Of a DNA stretch of 64,000 nt, positions 15,108 through 24,458 are shown piece after piece. The notes beneath the pieces are model-generated. The model saw only the letters and a program-made list of their open reading frames with translations, was not told the DNA's origin and ran no database searches. Within the stretch, counting starts at the first letter, position 1; the number at the start of each line of letters is the position of its first letter. Source of the stretch: Candidatus Lutacidiplasma silvani (GTDB lineage Archaea > Thermoplasmatota > Thermoplasmata > Lutacidiplasmatales > UBA184). The translations under genes were made by a program, and so were the position numbers. Location of the stretch: the NCBI GenBank assembly GCA_022750295.1, contig JAKIVZ010000003.1, positions 1 through 64,000 on the forward strand. Direction: 5' to 3'.

Positions 15108-16634
15108 TCAGAACGGCACCGCGGTCCGGACCTTCCGGACCAGGGAGCCGTCGGCCACGGCCTTGGCGAGCCGATCGAGGTCGGGGGCCGGCGGCCGGTC
15201 GACCCCCCACGGGGCGACGAGCTCGCGCACGGCGCGGAGCGCGGCCTCGCTTCCGGCGCCCCCCGACCGGGGGCGCCGCAACTCGAGCGCCTGCGTTCCG
15301 ACGAGGAGCTCGACGGCGATGACGGTGCGGCTGTTCGCGAGGAGCCGGTGGAGCTTCGCCCCCGCCCAGGCCCCCATGCTGACGAAATCCTCCTGGTCGG
15401 CCGACGTCGACAGGCTCGCCGCGCTCGCCGGGTGGGCGTACGAGACGTTCTCGTTCACGAGGGCGGCGGCGAGGTACTGCGGGATCATGAACCCCGACGA
15501 GAGCCCCGGGGTCGGGGCGAGGAACGCGGGGAGGCCGCGATTGTGGGCCGGATGGACGAGCCGCGCGGTCCGGCGCTCGGAGAACCCGGCCACCGGGGCG
15601 AGCCCGACGGCGAGGTTGTCGAGCGCGAACGCGAGGTTCTCACCGTGGAAGTTCCCGCCGCTGACGAACTCGTCGGGCGGGAAGACGACCGGGTTGTCGC
15701 TGACCGCGTTCAACTCGGCGTCGATCACCCTGCGCGCGAGGCCGAGGGCGAGCCGGGCCGGGGCGAGGACCTGCGGGATGCAGCGGAGCGTGTAGGCGTC
15801 CTGGCCCCGGTACTCGGTCCGCGCGCCGGAGAGACCGCTTCCTCCGAGGAGCTTCCGCAGTGCGGTCGCGACGTCGCGTTGCTCCGGGAAGTTCCGCAGT
15901 TCGCCGAGTCGGTCGTCGAGCGATTCCGGATTTCCCTCGAGCGCGTCGAACGAGACCGCGGCCGCCACGGTCGCGGCGTCGAGGAGGTCGGAGGCGTCCG
16001 CGACCGCGAGCGCGAGGTACGACGCCATCAGCGACGTCCCGTTGACGAGGGCGACCCCTTCCTTCTCGGCGAGCTCGAGGGGGGCGATCCCGTGGTCGAC
16101 GAGCGCCGCCGCGGCCGGGATCCGGCGGCCGTCCGGGCCGACGAACTCCCCCTCCCCGATCAGGGCGAGGGCGACGTGGGCGAGGGGCGCGAGGTCCCCC
16201 GAGGCGCCGACCGATCCCTGCGAAGGAACGTACGGGACCAGGCGTCGGTTGAGGAGCTGAAGGAGCGTTTCGACGACGACCGGGCGGACGCCGGAGTGTC
16301 CCCGCGCGAGCGAGTTCGCGCGGACCAGGAGGATCCCGCGGACGACCTCCTCCGAGAGAGGTTCCCCGGCCCCGCTCGAGTGGCTGCGGACGAGGCTCAG
16401 CTGCAGCGCCCGGGCCTGGTCGGCCGGAACGATCTTGTCGGAAAGTTGGCCGAAGCCGGTCGTCACGCCGTAGATCGCGCGACCGCGCCGGACCGCCGCC
16501 TCGACGACGGCCCGGCTCGCCGCCATCGCGGTCCGCGCGTCGCCCGACAGGGAGACCGCCGAGCGGCCCCGCACGACGGAGAGGAACTGGTCGAGGGTGA
16601 GGGAGCGGCCGTCAACGGGGAGGCTCTCGGTCAC
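15108..16634 (-). CDS. hutH: Histidine ammonia-lyase
   Basis: This 508-residue member of the aromatic amino acid ammonia-lyase family deaminates L-histidine to trans-urocanate. The self-forming MIO cofactor motif is intact at Ala144-Ser145-Gly146 in SVGASGDLAPLAH. Other family blocks are YGVTTGFG (with the catalytic Tyr), QLSLVRSHSSG, LVNGTSLM, RCIPQVLAP and SDNPVVFP. The HAL-type histidine-binding context favours HAL over PAL/TAL. No hutU, hutI or formiminoglutamate genes are in the window, so the fate of urocanate is unclear. Histidine catabolism is unusual for archaea, and the gene may have been acquired from bacteria. Confidence 0.92.
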   Translation of the reverse strand: MTESLPVDGRSLTLDQFLSVVRGRSAVSLSGDARTAMAASRAVVEAAVRRGRAIYGVTTGFGQLSDKIVPADQARALQLSLVRSHSSGAGEPLSEEVVRGILLVRANSLARGHSGVRPVVVETLLQLLNRRLVPYVPSQGSVGASGDLAPLAHVALALIGEGEFVGPDGRRIPAAAALVDHGIAPLELAEKEGVALVNGTSLMASYLALAVADASDLLDAATVAAAVSFDALEGNPESLDDRLGELRNFPEQRDVATALRKLLGGSGLSGARTEYRGQDAYTLRCIPQVLAPARLALGLARRVIDAELNAVSDNPVVFPPDEFVSGGNFHGENLAFALDNLAVGLAPVAGFSERRTARLVHPAHNRGLPAFLAPTPGLSSGFMIPQYLAAALVNENVSYAHPASAASLSTSADQEDFVSMGAWAGAKLHRLLANSRTVIAVELLVGTQALELRRPRSGGAGSEAALRAVRELVAPWGVDRPPAPDLDRLAKAVADGSLVRKVRTAVPF

Positions 16635-16698
16635 CGCGTCTCCCGAACGCGACGACCCGGTCCGACCGTCCCCGCCCTCGACGTGCTCGGGACCAGCG

Positions 16699-17223
16699 TT
16701 ACGCCGGCGCCGGGTACACGATCTCGCCGCCGGACTTCTGCATCGACGGCTGCCGGACCGTCTTCGCGCCCTTCGACTTCCAGAAGAGCTCGGCGATCTC
16801 CTGGACCTTCTTGCTGAGCTCGAGGGCGTCGGCCGGGTTCGTCCCCTGCCGCGCCTTCGAGGCGGCCTTCATCGCGGTCCAGAACGTCTCGTGGAGCGTC
16901 GGGTACTGCTTGAGATGGTCCGGGGTGAAGTAGTCGCTCCAGAGGATCCGGAGTTCGGCCTTGACCCGCTCCGAGTGGGTCTCCTTGACGGCCACGTAGC
17001 GGGCGAGCTTCGCCTGGTGCGTCTCGACGTCCTCGGGCTTCGCGCCGGCGGCGGGCGTTCCGAGCTCGCCGATCAGCTGGGTCATCCGGACGACGGTGAG
17101 GGCCGCGATCTGGGCCTCGTGGGGGTCGTAAATCCCACAGGGGATGTCGCAGTGGGCGAAGACGACGCGGGGCGGACGGACGACGTCGACGATTTCCTGG
17201 GGAACGGATCGAGCGGCGAACAT
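16699..17223 (-). CDS. sodN: Nickel-containing superoxide dismutase
   Basis: This 174-residue Ni-SOD dismutates superoxide to oxygen and hydrogen peroxide. The nickel hook HCDIPCGIYDP begins at His24; Cys25 and Cys29 bind Ni, and His24 becomes the N-terminal ligand only after removal of the 23-residue leader MFAARSVPQEIVDVVRPPRV plus VFA. The rest is the four-helix bundle of the family (EAQIAALTVVRMTQLI to ELSKKVQEIAELFWKSKG). The divergent neighbour 30 bases away is the leader peptidase SodX, an arrangement that fits the required processing. Ni-SOD is best known from Streptomyces and cyanobacteria, so an archaeal copy suggests transfer. Confidence 0.93.
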   Translation of the reverse strand: MFAARSVPQEIVDVVRPPRVVFAHCDIPCGIYDPHEAQIAALTVVRMTQLIGELGTPAAGAKPEDVETHQAKLARYVAVKETHSERVKAELRILWSDYFTPDHLKQYPTLHETFWTAMKAASKARQGTNPADALELSKKVQEIAELFWKSKGAKTVRQPSMQKSGGEIVYPAPA

Positions 17224-17253
17224 GGGCGCACGAACCCGGCGAGTCCAATAAAG

Positions 17254-17733
17254 ATGCCGACGTCGGACCCCACCCGACCCCCGTTCCTCCGACGGTGGCG
17301 GAGCGTCCGGGTCGCCGTGGCGGACGAAAGCATGCGGCCCGCGCTGGCCCCCGGCGACCGGCTCTGGGTCGAATGGAGGCGACCCGGGACGCCGCTCCCG
17401 GAGGTCGGAGAGGTCGTCGTGGTTCCCGACCCGGAGGCGAGCGGCCGGTGGCTCGTCAAGCGGGTCGCCGCGGTCGGGCCGGCGCACGTGTACGTCGTCC
17501 GCCGCGGGGTGGTCGTCCGCCCGACGGGATCGGTCGGCGACCGCCCCGCCGACGCGATCGACGAGACGGCGGTCCCGGCCGGCTCGGTGTACGTCCTCTC
17601 GGACGGGGGGGTCGGGGGACGCGACAGCCGAAGGTTCGGACCGGTGCCGGCCGAACGGCTGGTCGGGGTCGCCTGGTGGCGGTACGCTCCGCGCGACCGG
17701 ATCGGGCCCCTCCCGGGACCGCCCGAACCGTAA
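17254..17733 (+). CDS. sodX: SodX-type signal peptidase (Ni-SOD maturation protease)
   Basis: This 159-residue S26/S24-fold serine protease has the catalytic Ser in VADESMRPALAPGDRLWV (S-M-x-P) and the general-base Lys in GRWLVKRVAAVG; a later block YVLSDGGVGGRDSRRFGPV matches the S-D-N-x-x-x-S-x-D-S-R-x-F/W-G box of type I signal peptidases. No membrane anchor is seen, as expected for SodX, which cleaves the cytoplasmic Ni-SOD leader. Its position back-to-back with sodN supports this role. The two start codons are only 30 bases apart, so the promoters must overlap the opposite coding region. Confidence 0.88.
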   Translation: MPTSDPTRPPFLRRWRSVRVAVADESMRPALAPGDRLWVEWRRPGTPLPEVGEVVVVPDPEASGRWLVKRVAAVGPAHVYVVRRGVVVRPTGSVGDRPADAIDETAVPAGSVYVLSDGGVGGRDSRRFGPVPAERLVGVAWWRYAPRDRIGPLPGPPEP

Positions 17734-17797
17734 CCGGGGGGCGACGACAACCTCTTCGCGGAAGGGGCGCTCCCGCCTCTCGGGAGGAGGCCACACC

Positions 17798-18475
17798 GTG
17801 ACCGCGCGAGTGTTCGTCGTCACCCCGGTCGACATCGCCCTCCTGGCGGCCCTCGACCGGGACGGCTCGGTGGTCGGGGCCGCCCGCGCGGTCGGGATCT
17901 CCCGCGACCGGGCGGTGTACCGGTTGGAGCGGCTCCGGGAACGGACGGGGGCCGCGGTCGTCACGACCCGGCGCGGCGGGGCGAACGGCGGCCGGAGCGG
18001 ACTCACGGCCCGGGGCCGCGCGGTCCTCGAAGGGGGCGCGGAGGCGGCCGCCTGGCCCGAGCGGGACCGTCCGCCCAAGCACCAGAGCCTCACCGGCGTC
18101 TACCGGAGCGACCCGGAGCCGCGACTGTTCGCCCCGGACGGGTTCTCCGCGGCCGTCGCGTTCGTCGCCCCCGAGGGCCAGCGGGCCACCGTCACCCTCG
18201 ACCCGGAATCGATCGTCGTCGCGATCGGGTCGGTCCGCTCGAGCGCCCGGAACGCCTGGCCCGGCATCGTCGAGTCGGTGCGGACGCCGGCCGGCGAGGG
18301 GCCGTCGGGGCGCCGGGAGCTCGCCGTCCGCGTGGGCCGTCACCGGTTGACGGTCGCGGTGACCGAGCGGTCGGTCCAGGCCCTCGGCCTGCGGCCCGGC
18401 CGCCGGGTGACGCTCCTCGCGAAGGCGACGGCGCTCCGCCCGGTCGGCGCTACTCGCGGATCCCGTCCGGGGTGA
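17798..18475 (+). CDS. modE: ModE family molybdate-responsive regulator
   Basis: This 225-residue protein has an N-terminal LysR/ModE-type winged helix ([41 protein letters not shown]) with the ModE-like follow-up [20 protein letters not shown], and a C-terminal MOP/TOBE domain ([13 protein letters not shown] to [26 protein letters not shown]) that binds molybdate or tungstate. It should regulate molybdate transport or molybdoenzyme genes; none is in the window. The GTG start at 17798 follows a GGGAGGAGG stretch, one of the few plausible ribosome-binding sites here. It overlaps radA tail-to-tail by 26 bases. Confidence 0.82.
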   Translation: MTARVFVVTPVDIALLAALDRDGSVVGAARAVGISRDRAVYRLERLRERTGAAVVTTRRGGANGGRSGLTARGRAVLEGGAEAAAWPERDRPPKHQSLTGVYRSDPEPRLFAPDGFSAAVAFVAPEGQRATVTLDPESIVVAIGSVRSSARNAWPGIVESVRTPAGEGPSGRRELAVRVGRHRLTVAVTERSVQALGLRPGRRVTLLAKATALRPVGATRGSRPG

Positions 18476-19442
18476 GCGAGTACACCGCCTCCCCTTCGGG
18501 GAGGCTCGGCGAATCGATCAGCCGGGCGATCCGCTTGGGCGGTTTCGACTTCCGCAGGTAGAGACGGTACGTCGACGCGTGGGCGACGATGTTCCCGCCG
18601 ATCGGGCGGGTCGGGTCGCCGAAGAGGACGTCCGGTCGCGACGACACCTGGTTCGTGACGATGACGGCCGCATTGTACGTGTCGCCGAACTTGAGGAGCT
18701 CGTGGAGGTGCTTGTTGAGGAGCTGCTGGCGCGGGGCGAGCTCGCCCCGGCCGGCGTACTCGGACCGGAAGTGGGCGGTCAGCGAGTCGACGACGATCAG
18801 CTTGATCGGCTTCTCGCGGGCGAGCTCCTGGGCCTTCGCGACGAGGAGCATCTGGTGGCTCGAGTTGTACGCCCGGGCGACGTGGATCCGGGTGAGCGCC
18901 TCGGTCGGGTCGAGCGAGACCGCCTTCGCCATGTCGACGATCCGCTCGGGGCGGAACGTGCTCTCGGTGTCGATGTAGACGACCTCCCCGTTGAGGCCCC
19001 CCTGGTCGACCGGCAGTTGGACGTCGACGGCCGCCTGGTGGGCGATCTGGGTCTTCCCCGTCCCGAACTCGCCCGCGAACTCCGTGATCGCCTGCGTTTC
19101 GATCCCCCCGCCGAGGAGCTCGTCGAGCGACCGGGCCATCGTCGTGATCCGGCCGAGCCGCTTGCGGCGCTCGAGGAGGACGGTCCCGACCTCGAAGCTC
19201 CCGACCTCGGCGAGCCGGCGGGCCTCGCCGATGATCTTCTGGGCGATCGCGTTGCCGATCTCGGCCGCTTCGGCGATGTCGCCGGGCGAGGCGACGGCGA
19301 GCTCCATGAGGTCGGTGTACCCGGCCTCCCGAAGCTTCTCCGCGGTCGTCGGACCGACGCCGGCGAGGTCCTCGAGCGCGACCTCCTTCTTGGCAGGTTC
19401 TTCGGAGGGCGGGGAGGGCTTGGCAGCGGGTTTCGTCGGCAC
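18450..19442 (-). CDS. radA: DNA repair and recombination recombinase RadA
   Basis: This 330-residue archaeal RecA/Rad51 orthologue promotes homologous pairing and strand exchange. The N-terminal helix-hairpin-helix domain is present ([31 protein letters not shown]), followed by the polymerisation motif region GSFEVGTVL and the ATPase core with Walker A GEFGTGKT and Walker [13 protein letters not shown]; the L2-region sequence ends [27 protein letters not shown]. The C-terminal [19 protein letters not shown] is typical of RadA. A TATA box 24-31 bases upstream implies a leaderless mRNA. Confidence 0.97.
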   Translation of the reverse strand: MPTKPAAKPSPPSEEPAKKEVALEDLAGVGPTTAEKLREAGYTDLMELAVASPGDIAEAAEIGNAIAQKIIGEARRLAEVGSFEVGTVLLERRKRLGRITTMARSLDELLGGGIETQAITEFAGEFGTGKTQIAHQAAVDVQLPVDQGGLNGEVVYIDTESTFRPERIVDMAKAVSLDPTEALTRIHVARAYNSSHQMLLVAKAQELAREKPIKLIVVDSLTAHFRSEYAGRGELAPRQQLLNKHLHELLKFGDTYNAAVIVTNQVSSRPDVLFGDPTRPIGGNIVAHASTYRLYLRKSKPPKRIARLIDSPSLPEGEAVYSLTPDGIRE

Positions 19443-19465
19443 GACGTCGAGAACGAGGGCGAGGG

Positions 19466-19473
19466 GGATAAGG
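19466..19473 (-). promoter_or_regulatory. TATA box of radA
   Basis: On the minus strand CCTTATCC lies 24-31 bases upstream of the radA ATG, at the distance expected for a transcript that begins at the start codon. Confidence 0.55.
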
Positions 19474-19536
19474 CGTGCGGAGACGTCGTGAAACGGCGAA
19501 CGATGCTCGCCGAGGTTCCGGCCTCTGGCGCGCGGC

Positions 19537-20496
19537 TCAGCTGCCCGGCGCGAACGGTTCCCCGGTGAGCCGCTGGAAGACCGTCGTGTAGAGCCGGCTC
19601 ACCTCGTCGATGAGCAGCGGCGGCAGCGGGGGGATCGGCGGCTCGGGCTGGTGCTTCTCCCGCGCGGCGACGAGCTGGTCGTAGTAGCCGGTCGACCGGT
19701 AGTGCTGCCGGACGAACTCTTTCGAGAACTCGACCTGCCGGCCCCGCTCGAACGCTGCCCGGTCCCAGAACCGGTCCTCGTCGGCGGTCCCGAACGTGTC
19801 GACGACCATCAGTTTCCCGCCGTCGTCGACGCCGAACTCCTTCTTCCCGTCGACGTGGAGGAGGCCGCGCGGGGCGATCTCCTCCTCCATCGCCGCGTCG
19901 ATCTTCAGGATCATCTCCTTCACCTCGGCGACCTGCTTCGCGTCGAGCTGGGCGAGCTCGCGGGCCTCGGTCGCCGTCAGGAGCCGGTCGATCGGCTCGA
20001 GCTTCGTCGTCATCTCGAAATGCGGCTCGGGGAGCTGGTCCCCCTTCGCGACGGTCTTCCCCGCGGGGAACCCGAGCTCGGCGGCGCCGACCGCGCCGGC
20101 CTTGACCCGGTCCCACAGCGAGCCCGCGACGTAGTACCGGACGATGAACTCGAGCGGGACGAGGTAGTTCTTCGGGTGGGGCCCGAGCGATTTCGGCTTC
20201 GGGACGACCTGGACCCGTTTCACCCGCATCGACGTCGGGCTCGAGCGCGCGAGGTAGTGGTGGGGGATTCCGAGCCGGCCGCACAGCTCGAACCAGTGGG
20301 TGGCGGTTCGGTTCAACGTCTCGCCCTTCTGGGGGATCTCCGACGGGATGTGCTTGTCGAACACCGAGATGTCGTCGGTGAACCGGAACTCGAGCTCCGT
20401 CGGGGAGACTTCGAAGACCTCCTTGACCTTCCCGCGGCGCAGGAACTTCGGGGCGGCCGCGGACACGGCACCGGGACGCTTGGCGGGGGTCGGCAC
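19537..20496 (-). CDS. purC: Phosphoribosylaminoimidazole-succinocarboxamide synthase (SAICAR synthetase)
   Basis: This 319-residue PurC condenses CAIR with aspartate in purine synthesis. It begins with the family's [26 protein letters not shown], has the phosphate-binding [11 protein letters not shown] and [34 protein letters not shown], the conserved [15 protein letters not shown] and the catalytic end [12 protein letters not shown] to [14 protein letters not shown]. The length fits the longer PurC form. A GTG start at 20496 was chosen because a TATA box lies 19-28 bases upstream; the open frame further upstream belongs to the neighbour. Confidence 0.95.
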   Translation of the reverse strand: MPTPAKRPGAVSAAAPKFLRRGKVKEVFEVSPTELEFRFTDDISVFDKHIPSEIPQKGETLNRTATHWFELCGRLGIPHHYLARSSPTSMRVKRVQVVPKPKSLGPHPKNYLVPLEFIVRYYVAGSLWDRVKAGAVGAAELGFPAGKTVAKGDQLPEPHFEMTTKLEPIDRLLTATEARELAQLDAKQVAEVKEMILKIDAAMEEEIAPRGLLHVDGKKEFGVDDGGKLMVVDTFGTADEDRFWDRAAFERGRQVEFSKEFVRQHYRSTGYYDQLVAAREKHQPEPPIPPLPPLLIDEVSRLYTTVFQRLTGEPFAPGS

Positions 20497-20514
20497 GACG
20501 GTCCGACCGCGACC

Positions 20515-20524
20515 GGTTACAAAG
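20515..20524 (-). promoter_or_regulatory. TATA box of purC
   Basis: On the minus strand CTTTGTAACC lies 19-28 bases upstream of the chosen GTG start. It overlaps the spacer next to the preceding acetyltransferase gene. Confidence 0.4.
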
Positions 20525-20542
20525 GCTCTGCGGGGCGGCGGG

Positions 20543-21055
20543 TCACACCGAGCGGGCGTGGAGGGAGGTGATCGGCCGGAAGCCGCGCTTCGCATAGAAC
20601 CGGACCGCGATCTCGTTCTGGGTCGGGAACTCGGCGGTGACGACCCCCGCGCCCTTCTCCTTCAACTTCGCGGTGACCTCGCGGAGGAGGAACTCCCCGA
20701 CGCCCTTGCGGCGGTAGATCGGCAGGAGGTAGATGTCGAGGATGACCCCCTCGCGCTCGGGCGAGTAGAACGGCCGCTCCCGCAGGTGGGCGCGGACGAC
20801 GCCGACGACCTTGTCCTTGTCCGCGCCGACCCCCTCCGCGGCGAGGACGACCGCGTTCGAGTCGGCGATGTCGCGCCGGAGGACCTCCTCGGCCCGGGCC
20901 TCGGCGTCGGACCGGACCTTGAGGAGCGGGTCGAACTCCTCGTTGAGCCGCTTCAAGCGGATCAGGAGCGGGACGAGCGCCGGGACGTCCTTCGCCGTCG
21001 CCGGCCGGAGGTGGATCGGGAGGGTCTCGGCCGGGTGCGATTTTTCCTGCGTCAT
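20543..21055 (-). CDS. GNAT family N-acetyltransferase
   Basis: This 170-residue GNAT protein starts IHLRPATAKDVPALVPLLIRLKRLNEEFDP and has the acetyl-CoA-binding strand and loop VILDIYLLPIYRRKGVGEFLLREV, ending NEIAVRFYAKRGFRPI. The acceptor is unknown. The ATG overlaps the stop of the malic enzyme gene as ATGA, so the two are co-transcribed; a role in modifying a metabolite or protein linked to that enzyme is possible but unsupported. Confidence 0.83.
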   Translation of the reverse strand: MTQEKSHPAETLPIHLRPATAKDVPALVPLLIRLKRLNEEFDPLLKVRSDAEARAEEVLRRDIADSNAVVLAAEGVGADKDKVVGVVRAHLRERPFYSPEREGVILDIYLLPIYRRKGVGEFLLREVTAKLKEKGAGVVTAEFPTQNEIAVRFYAKRGFRPITSLHARSV

Positions 21056-22467
21056 GGTTTCTTCTTCGGTTCGTCCGGCATCGCCGGGATCAACCCGGCT
21101 TGGTGGAGCGCCTGCGCGAGGAGCGCCGGCCGGGCCATCCGGCTCCGGGCCCGGGCGAGGAACTCGGCGCGCGAGTACCGCCGGCGGGCGAGCCCCAAGT
21201 CGACCGCCTTGACCGCCACGGCGGCGGCGATGTGCGGGAACGCATCACGCTCCGCCATCGTTGGCAGGAGGTGGGTCGTCGTGAGGCCGACGTCGTCGGC
21301 CCGGGCGGCGAGCTCCTGGGCGGCCGCCAGGACGAGCTCGTCCGGGATCCCGCGGGCCCGGGCGTCGAGAACGCCGCGGAACACCGCCGGAAAGATCAGC
21401 GAGTTGTTCACCTGGTTCGGGAAGTCCGACCGCCCGGTGGCGACGATCGCCGCGCCGGCGTCGAGCGCCGCCGACGGGTAGATCTCCGGGACCGGGTTCG
21501 CGAGCGCGAAGACGATCGGCCCCTTCGCCATCCGCCGGATCTCCTCGGGCTCGATCGTGTGCGGGCCGGGGGTCGACGCCGCGAGGAGGACGTCGGCCCC
21601 CTCGGTCGCTTCCGCGAGCCCCCCTTTGCGGCCGCCGCCGTCGGTGGCAAGCGCGATCCGGTACTTCCACGGGTTGTGGAGCATCATCTCGTCAAGATCC
21701 TCCCGCTCCGCGTGGAGGACCCCCTTGCTGTCGACGAGGGTGAGCTCCGACGGGTCATGGCCGAGGGTGATCAGGAGCCGGGCGGTCACGAGGTTGGCCG
21801 CCCCCGCGCCGAGGAGGACGGTCCGGACGTGGCCGATCGACCGCCCGGTGAGCTTGAGCGCGTTCAGCAACCCCGCGACGGTCGAGGCGGCGGTCCCGAG
21901 CTGGTCGTCGTGCCAGACCGGGACCGGGAGGCGCTTCTGGAGCTGCTCGAGGACGAAGAAGCACTTCGGGGAGGCGATGTCCTCGAGGTTGACCCCGCCG
22001 ACCGCGGGGGCGATCCGCTCGACGGTCTCGACGAGCGCCTCTTGCGAGTCGACCCGAATCGGGAGCGGGATCGCGTCGACGCCGCCGAGGTACCGGAAAA
22101 GGAGCGCCTTCCCCTCCATCACGGGAAGCGCCGCCTCCGGGCCGATGTTCCCGAGCCCGAGGACGCGGCTGCCGTCGGTCACGATCGCGATCGTGTTCCA
22201 GCGGCCGGTGAGGTCGAACGCGGAGTCCGGGTCCGCCTGGATCGCCTGGCTGACCGCCGCGATGCCGGGCGTGTACCAGAGGCCGAAGTCTTCGAGGCTC
22301 CGGACCGGGACCTTCGGGACGGTCTCGATCTTGCCTTGGTAGAACCGGGCGAGCTTCAGCGAACGGGCGCTCAGCTCGGCGGTCTGTTCCTCCTCCGCCT
22401 CGTCCGAGGCGGCCGGCGACTTGCGGCGCCCCGGCCGGTCGGTTCCCGACGGCTCCGCCTGGACCAT
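21052..22467 (-). CDS. maeB: NAD(P)-dependent malic enzyme
   Basis: This 471-residue oxidoreductase decarboxylates malate to pyruvate. The malic domain has GLWYTPGIAAVSQAI, VTDGSRVLGLGNIGPEAALPVMEGKALLF (active-site Tyr/Lys region) and ISSP-like IASPKCFFVLEQL with WHDDQLGTAASTVAGLLNAL. The NAD-binding domain carries VLLGAGAANLVTARLLI and VFALANPVPEIYP, ending with the ATGRSDFPNQVNNSLIFPAVFRG block. The bacterial phosphotransacetylase extension is absent. It heads an operon with the GNAT gene. Confidence 0.94.
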   Translation of the reverse strand: MVQAEPSGTDRPGRRKSPAASDEAEEEQTAELSARSLKLARFYQGKIETVPKVPVRSLEDFGLWYTPGIAAVSQAIQADPDSAFDLTGRWNTIAIVTDGSRVLGLGNIGPEAALPVMEGKALLFRYLGGVDAIPLPIRVDSQEALVETVERIAPAVGGVNLEDIASPKCFFVLEQLQKRLPVPVWHDDQLGTAASTVAGLLNALKLTGRSIGHVRTVLLGAGAANLVTARLLITLGHDPSELTLVDSKGVLHAEREDLDEMMLHNPWKYRIALATDGGGRKGGLAEATEGADVLLAASTPGPHTIEPEEIRRMAKGPIVFALANPVPEIYPSAALDAGAAIVATGRSDFPNQVNNSLIFPAVFRGVLDARARGIPDELVLAAAQELAARADDVGLTTTHLLPTMAERDAFPHIAAAVAVKAVDLGLARRRYSRAEFLARARSRMARPALLAQALHQAGLIPAMPDEPKKKP

Positions 22468-22688
22468 CGACCTCCACCCGGGCTTCGGACGATTTGAACG
22501 CTTCGGTCGACGTTCGATGGGTTCGTCAATTGCCGTGCGGTGCGACGGGGGGGAGGAGCCGCCGGGCCGCTCGGACCCCCGGGTCCCGCCCCGGGCCCGC
22601 TCCGGACCTCCCCCGGATTCCCCCTCCCGCCGCGCCCGCCGGGAATCGGGAAACCGGTCCGGTCCTGCCGGCCCCGCGCGCGCACGAG

Positions 22689-22697
22689 CCTACATAT
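22689..22697 (+). promoter_or_regulatory. TATA box of the rhodanese-MBL gene
   Basis: CTACATATG in an otherwise GC-rich spacer lies 28-36 bases upstream of the ATG at 22725. Confidence 0.5.
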
Positions 22698-22724
22698 GCG
22701 CGCGTCGGAATTCTCCTGCGGCCC

Positions 22725-23810
22725 ATGGGGACCGCGCCGACCGACCTTCCGCATCCGTACGTCCGGCCCGAGCGGGCCGGCGCCGTCCCGCTGGTGGGAC
22801 CGGTCGAGCTCAAGGCGCTCCTCGAGGGGCCGGACCCCCCGTTCCTCGTCGACGTCCGACCGCCCGCCGAACGGAGGCTCGGCCACCTGCCGAACGACCA
22901 CGCGGTTCCTCTCGCCGAGCTCGCCGCCCGCGTGTCCGAGCTCCCCATCGACCGGCCGCTCGTGGCGTACTGCCAATTCGGCTCCGATAGCCGGCGGGCG
23001 GTCGACTTCCTCCGGTCCCGCGGGTACTTCCTCGCCGCCGCCCTCGAAGGCGGGGTCGACGAGTACGCCCGGCTCGCCGACCCCGAGATCCCCCGGTACG
23101 GCTCGGACGTCCGCGACGGAACCCTCTGGCTCCGTCAATTTCCCCGCCCCGAGACCGGCTGCCTCGCCTACCTCGTGGGAGACCGGGGTTCCGGAACGGC
23201 GGTCGTGATCGACCCGGGCCGCGACCCGGCGCCGTACCTGAGGGCCCTCGCCGAGGGCGACTGGAGGTTGGTGGCGATCGTCGAGACCCACACGCACGCC
23301 GACCACCTCGCCGGCCACGCGGCGCTCCACGCGAAGACCGACGCCCCGATCTTCGTCGGGCACCGGTCCCCGGCGCAGTACCCGCATCGGTCCCTCGCCG
23401 AGGGCGACTCGCTTCCGTTCGGCGCCGACGCCGTCGGCGTGATCGAGACCCCCGGGCACACCCGGGACCACCTTACGCTGAAGGTCCGCGACAAGATCTT
23501 CACCGGGGACACCCTGCTGATCGGGGCGTGCGGACGCACCGACCTCGGCGACGGGAGCCCGGAGCTCCTCTACGAGAGCTTGACGCAGAAGCTGCTCGTC
23601 CTCCCGGACACGACCGAGGTGTACCCGGCCCATTTCGGACGGCGCCATGCCCTCGTCGAGCGGTACTGTTCGACCGTCGGCTTCGAGCGCGCCACGAACG
23701 AGGCGCTCAACCAGGGGGGACGCGCCGCGTTCCTCGCGTACATGACCGAGGGATGGCCGCCGAAGCCGGCCGACTTCGACCGGATCGTCGGCGAGAACCT
23801 GCGCGACTGA
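22725..23810 (+). CDS. Rhodanese / metallo-beta-lactamase fusion (persulfide dioxygenase-like)
   Basis: This 361-residue protein joins an N-terminal rhodanese domain (VELKALLEGPDPPFLVDVRPPAER to the active loop YCQFGSDSRRA with Cys83) to a C-terminal metallo-beta-lactamase domain with the metal motif THTHADHLAGH (about 188-198), a later TPGHTRDH, FTGDTLLIG and YPAHFG. This pattern fits ETHE1/Blh-type persulfide dioxygenases, which oxidise glutathione or low-molecular persulfides to sulfite; the rhodanese would deliver or remove sulfane sulfur. The rhodanese is N-terminal, whereas in the PRF fusions it is usually C-terminal. It suggests sulfide detoxification in an aerobe. Confidence 0.88.
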   Translation: MGTAPTDLPHPYVRPERAGAVPLVGPVELKALLEGPDPPFLVDVRPPAERRLGHLPNDHAVPLAELAARVSELPIDRPLVAYCQFGSDSRRAVDFLRSRGYFLAAALEGGVDEYARLADPEIPRYGSDVRDGTLWLRQFPRPETGCLAYLVGDRGSGTAVVIDPGRDPAPYLRALAEGDWRLVAIVETHTHADHLAGHAALHAKTDAPIFVGHRSPAQYPHRSLAEGDSLPFGADAVGVIETPGHTRDHLTLKVRDKIFTGDTLLIGACGRTDLGDGSPELLYESLTQKLLVLPDTTEVYPAHFGRRHALVERYCSTVGFERATNEALNQGGRAAFLAYMTEGWPPKPADFDRIVGENLRD

Positions 23811-23900
23811 CCGGGCCCGGCCCGCGAATCTACATAACGCGCCGAGTGGTTCCCCATTTGCCGGACGGCTCCTTGGCGAGCGTCGGCACGAGGAACGACG

Positions 23901-24305
23901 ATGGCTACCGGACCGCACCTAGCGACCCTGATCCCGATCCGAAAGATGTCCCGGGCGATCGAGTTCTACACGAAGAAGCTCGACGCGAAGGTCGTCGTCC
24001 GGGGCACGGGCGGCATGGAGGAGTACTGGGCGTCGATGACGCTCGCCGGCGCCGACGTCTGGTTCGTCTCCGCCGGGAAGCAGCCGGCCCGCAAGCTCGC
24101 CTACCAGACGCTCGTCGTCCCGGACATCAAGAAGTACGTCGCGACCCTCCAGAAGCGGGGCGTCAAGTTCCAGAAGGCCGATCCGCCCTCGAAGGAGTCG
24201 AAGGTCGTCGGCCCGATCGCCTTCGATACGTTCGGCGCCTCGGCGTTCTTCAAGGACACCGAGGGGAATCTGCTGATGGTCTGGCAGACGTCCCCCAGGA
24301 TGTAA
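23901..24305 (+). CDS. VOC (glyoxalase/bleomycin resistance) family protein
   Basis: This 134-residue single VOC domain opens with ATLIPIRKMSRAIEFYTKKLDAKVVVRG, the typical I-x-V-x-D-x-x-x-A-x-x-F-Y start, and ends FGASAFFKDTEGNLLMVWQ with the metal-binding Glu equivalent in DTEGN. Two such units would dimerise to make the active site. The substrate is unknown. A TATA-like sequence (CTACATAAC, near 23831) lies about 65 bases upstream. It sits between a persulfide dioxygenase-like gene and metE without overlap. Confidence 0.8.
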   Translation: MATGPHLATLIPIRKMSRAIEFYTKKLDAKVVVRGTGGMEEYWASMTLAGADVWFVSAGKQPARKLAYQTLVVPDIKKYVATLQKRGVKFQKADPPSKESKVVGPIAFDTFGASAFFKDTEGNLLMVWQTSPRM

Positions 24306-24458
24306 CGGGCGGTCGGACGACCCCTCGGGGTCCCGCCCGCACGCTCCGCCGGGCCGGGCCCGTCGAGTGCCCCGGCTCGGATTTCCCGCCACGCAACGAG
24401 GTTGAGCGACCCGCCGGGAAGAACCGTTAAAGAACCGACCCGGCTCGGCGGCGCTCCG

